Position numbers and translations under genes: made by a program. Positions 61,801 to 64,000 of a stretch of DNA of 64,000 nt are shown here, in pieces. The notes beneath the pieces are model-generated. The model searched no databases, was not told the origin of the DNA, and saw only the letters and a program-made list of their open reading frames with translations. Origin of the DNA: Cercis canadensis (lineage: Eukaryota; Streptophyta; Magnoliopsida; Fabales; Fabaceae); the NCBI GenBank assembly GCA_003255065.1, contig QAOA01002849.1, forward strand, positions 678,084 through 742,083. The letters are read 5' to 3'. Position 1 is the stretch's first letter, and each line of letters opens with the position of its first letter.

Positions 61801-64000
61801 CGTTTATAGGATAACTTGTAGAATATGTGCAATGTATTCTTGTTGAAGGCTGCTACAAACATTTATGGAGTTTCAAGCCTTGTGTAATTGGAGCCATTCA
61901 TTTGTCTTTGTTTTCTACAGATGGAATTTTGCTGAGAGAGCTGAATCGCCTTCTACGTCCTAATGGATATTTTGTCTATTCGGCTCCACCTGCTTATAGA
62001 AAAGAGAAAGATTTTCCTGCAATTTGGGATAAATTGGTGAATTTAACTACAGCAATGTGCTGGAGACTAATTTCTCGAAAAGTTCAGACAGCAATATGGA
62101 TTAAAGAAGATAATCAGTCTTGCCTCCTGCACAATGCAGAAAAAAAGCTTATAAATGTGTGCGATGTCGTAGATGATTCTAAGCCTTCATGGAATATCCC
62201 ACTAAGAAATTGTGTACAAGTTAGAAATTCCGGGATAGGTTCTCACAAGCTTCCTTCAAGACCCAATCGCCTTAAAGTGTTCTCTGAGAGCCTCAGCAAG
62301 ATAGGTCTGTCTATTCTCTTTTTTGTGAGTTGAAAAGTTACTCTCCATATTTCACAATTCCCATATTATAAAATTATGCTTTTCTGACCTTCTTAGTAAC
62401 AACACCTGGTCACCCACGCACAGTAGAGATATCTGCCCATGAATATTCTTTGTTTAAGTGGTTCAGGTTCATGATGGCCTTAGTTCCAAATCTCAGACAG
62501 AAAACTATCATTTTTCTCATGCTCATAGTTAGAAATTATTATAATAACTGGTTCCAAAGTTTATGCTTCTCGATGCATGTGCTTTTCTAACATCAAATAG
62601 TTCTTTGCTATAGACCATAGATATTCAGGCCCAATCTTATGGTCTAATGCACAATCCACAGGAGAGCAGAAACTAACCATTGCTAACATCATCTTATGGT
62701 TGCATTCTATGAAATTAAGCAGTTGATTCTATCTTAATTTCTCTCACTTTTGTCAAAAGACTTGGAGGTAGCTGAGGACATAACTTGATTTGCATAAATG
62801 ATAAGCCGAAGGAAACAAGAAAACAAGAAGCTGGTCCTGATATTTTTCCTGAATACATTTATGTCAAATTATTGGATTAATATGTAGCTAAGCACTTCCC
62901 CAAATTTTCTCTGATGAATATGTTCTCATAAGGATTATGTACTTATTGATATCTTGTATCAATATGCAAAGACATCCTCTTTTCTATTTCTTGCATTTTA
63001 ATGGGGGCAAGTTACCATGTAATACATTACTGTGAAAAGGACAACTGGTATTTAATTATTCAACTGGAGATCATAATTCATAAGATACCTAAGAGATAAA
63101 TAGGCATTCTTGTGATGCATTCATAAATGACTTTCATTCTAATGGGATGACCTTGTAATTTATCTACAATAGGCATAAATCAAGATGAATTTGCATCAAA
63201 CACACTCTTCTGGCAAGATCAGATTCATCATTACTGGAGACTGATGAATGCGGATGAAGCAGAAATACGCAATGTAATGGATATGAATGCCTTATGTGGT
63301 GGATTTGCTGTGGCATTGAATAAATTTCCTGTTTGGGTAATGAATGTAGTTCCTGCTAACATGAAGAATACCTTATCTGGAATTTATGACCGAGGTCTGA
63401 TTGGAACATTTCATGATTGGTAAGATCTTACAATTGATATCCTTACTTTGTTTTTGTATTTTAATTATTAGCTAGTAGCAGCTAATTCAAATATCTTTAC
63501 ATCAGGTGCGAACCATTCTCGAGTTATCCTAGGTCATATGATTTGTTGCATGCCAGTCATCTCTTCTCCAACTACAAAAGCCAAGGGGAAGGCTGCTTAT
63601 TGGAGGATATCATGCTAGAGATGGATCGTCTAATACGGCCACAGGTATTCATTTTTCTGGTTATCTATCTGCATATGAAATCAAAATGGAAGTTCAAGTG
63701 ATAGAAATTAAAACATGATTCTCAATTCTAATATAAATACTTATATACATATGCATATATGTCTGTACACTCCTCTGAAATTCATATTTACCAGATAGCT
63801 GCTCAGTTAGTGAGCAAGTAATCACATATGGACCTTCTTATGCTGCAATTTATCCACATATTGTTGTATCTACTCACCAATTGTTTCCATTAATGGGCAG
63901 GGATTTATTATCATTAGGGATGAACAACATATTGTGTCCAGAATCCTAGAGCTTGCCCCAAAATTTCTGTGGAATGTTGAGTCACATTTGCTCCGGAACA
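58830..64000 (+). CDS. Putative SAM-dependent methyltransferase, PMT6/PMT7 type (5' part; runs off the window)
   Basis: Exons: 58830-59004, 59376-59790, 60808-61097, 61921-62304, 63173-63419, 63506-63644 and 63901 to beyond 64000. All join in frame; the last is cut by the window end (about 583 residues seen). Plant PMTs (DUF248) are Golgi type II membrane proteins thought to methylate cell-wall polysaccharides. Residues 1-40 hold a membrane anchor ([19 protein letters not shown]), then a Ser-rich stem, then the conserved [13 protein letters not shown] and LERHCPP blocks. The SAM-binding motif is [16 protein letters not shown], followed by [27 protein letters not shown] and a second methyltransferase half starting [16 protein letters not shown] at 58830 ([10 protein letters not shown]) is chosen; the upstream in-frame codons begin with GTG. 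The beginning of exon 3 also occurs at 60625-60753 in an assembly duplicate. Confidence 0.93.
59082..59095. other. Assembly gap in poly-T run
   Basis: Fourteen N bases inside a long T run in the first intron of the PMT gene. The true T-run length is unknown. Confidence 0.95.
60549..60940 (+). repeat. Partial triplication around single Ns within PMT intron/exon
   Basis: The stretch ATGGCTTC-poly-T-GGCCGTAGTC occurs at 60549-60578 (followed by N), and similar poly-T-GGCCATAGTC at 60580 onward. The next segment, including the first 129 nt of exon 3, runs 60625-60753 up to another N at 60754 and is repeated at 60755-60936. Single Ns at both junctions and near identity point to unmerged contig overlaps; the real gene should have one exon 3. 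Confidence 0.85.

Overview
The window is nuclear DNA of a flowering plant, almost certainly a eudicot and probably a rosid. It is AT-rich, genes have short exons with GT-AG introns, and protein similarity runs closely along Arabidopsis families. I could not fix the genus. No rRNA, tRNA, CRISPR array or bacterial operon was seen. Several N bases are flanked by near-identical direct copies, which looks like gap filling in a draft assembly.

Layout. 1-7 kb: a GASA/snakin peptide gene (2786-4124, +) in AT-rich DNA with a palindromic MITE-like repeat. 7-13.2 kb: two small unidentified plant genes on the minus strand (7382-7696 and 12674-13189). Between them lie a degenerate PPR gene fragment and a 1.93 kb foldback transposon (9169-11100) whose arms carry degenerate telomere-like repeats in inverted orientation. 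14-26.4 kb: four genes of the AOP/DOXC20 clade of 2-oxoglutarate-dependent dioxygenases with one shared three-exon structure. One of them (17217-18501) carries a frame-breaking change at the end of exon 2. SQD1 (sulfolipid synthesis, 21137-22899, -) sits inside this cluster. 26.4-32.5 kb: gene-poor, with the 3' end of a Ty3/gypsy chromovirus fossil and a LINE-type RNase H fragment.

32.5-64 kb: four substantial genes: a PICBP-like calmodulin-binding protein with a duplicated binding module (32519-36807, -), the SDP1 triacylglycerol lipase (40344-44209, +), an intronless CML36-like calcium sensor (49694-50347, +) and a PMT6/PMT7-type putative methyltransferase (58830 to beyond the window end, +). 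From memory, the Arabidopsis relatives of these are neighbours on two duplicated blocks (At5g04020/04040/04060 and At3g10190/10200), so this half looks like a conserved ancestral gene order.

How genes relate: the AOP-like genes are a tandem specialised-metabolism family. SQD1 and SDP1 act in chloroplast sulfolipid synthesis and storage-oil breakdown. The PICBP-like and CML36-like proteins both belong to calcium/calmodulin signalling. I found no convincing undescribed system. The most unusual items are the telomere-repeat foldback element, the SQD1-interrupted dioxygenase cluster with one damaged copy, and the duplicated CaM-binding module.
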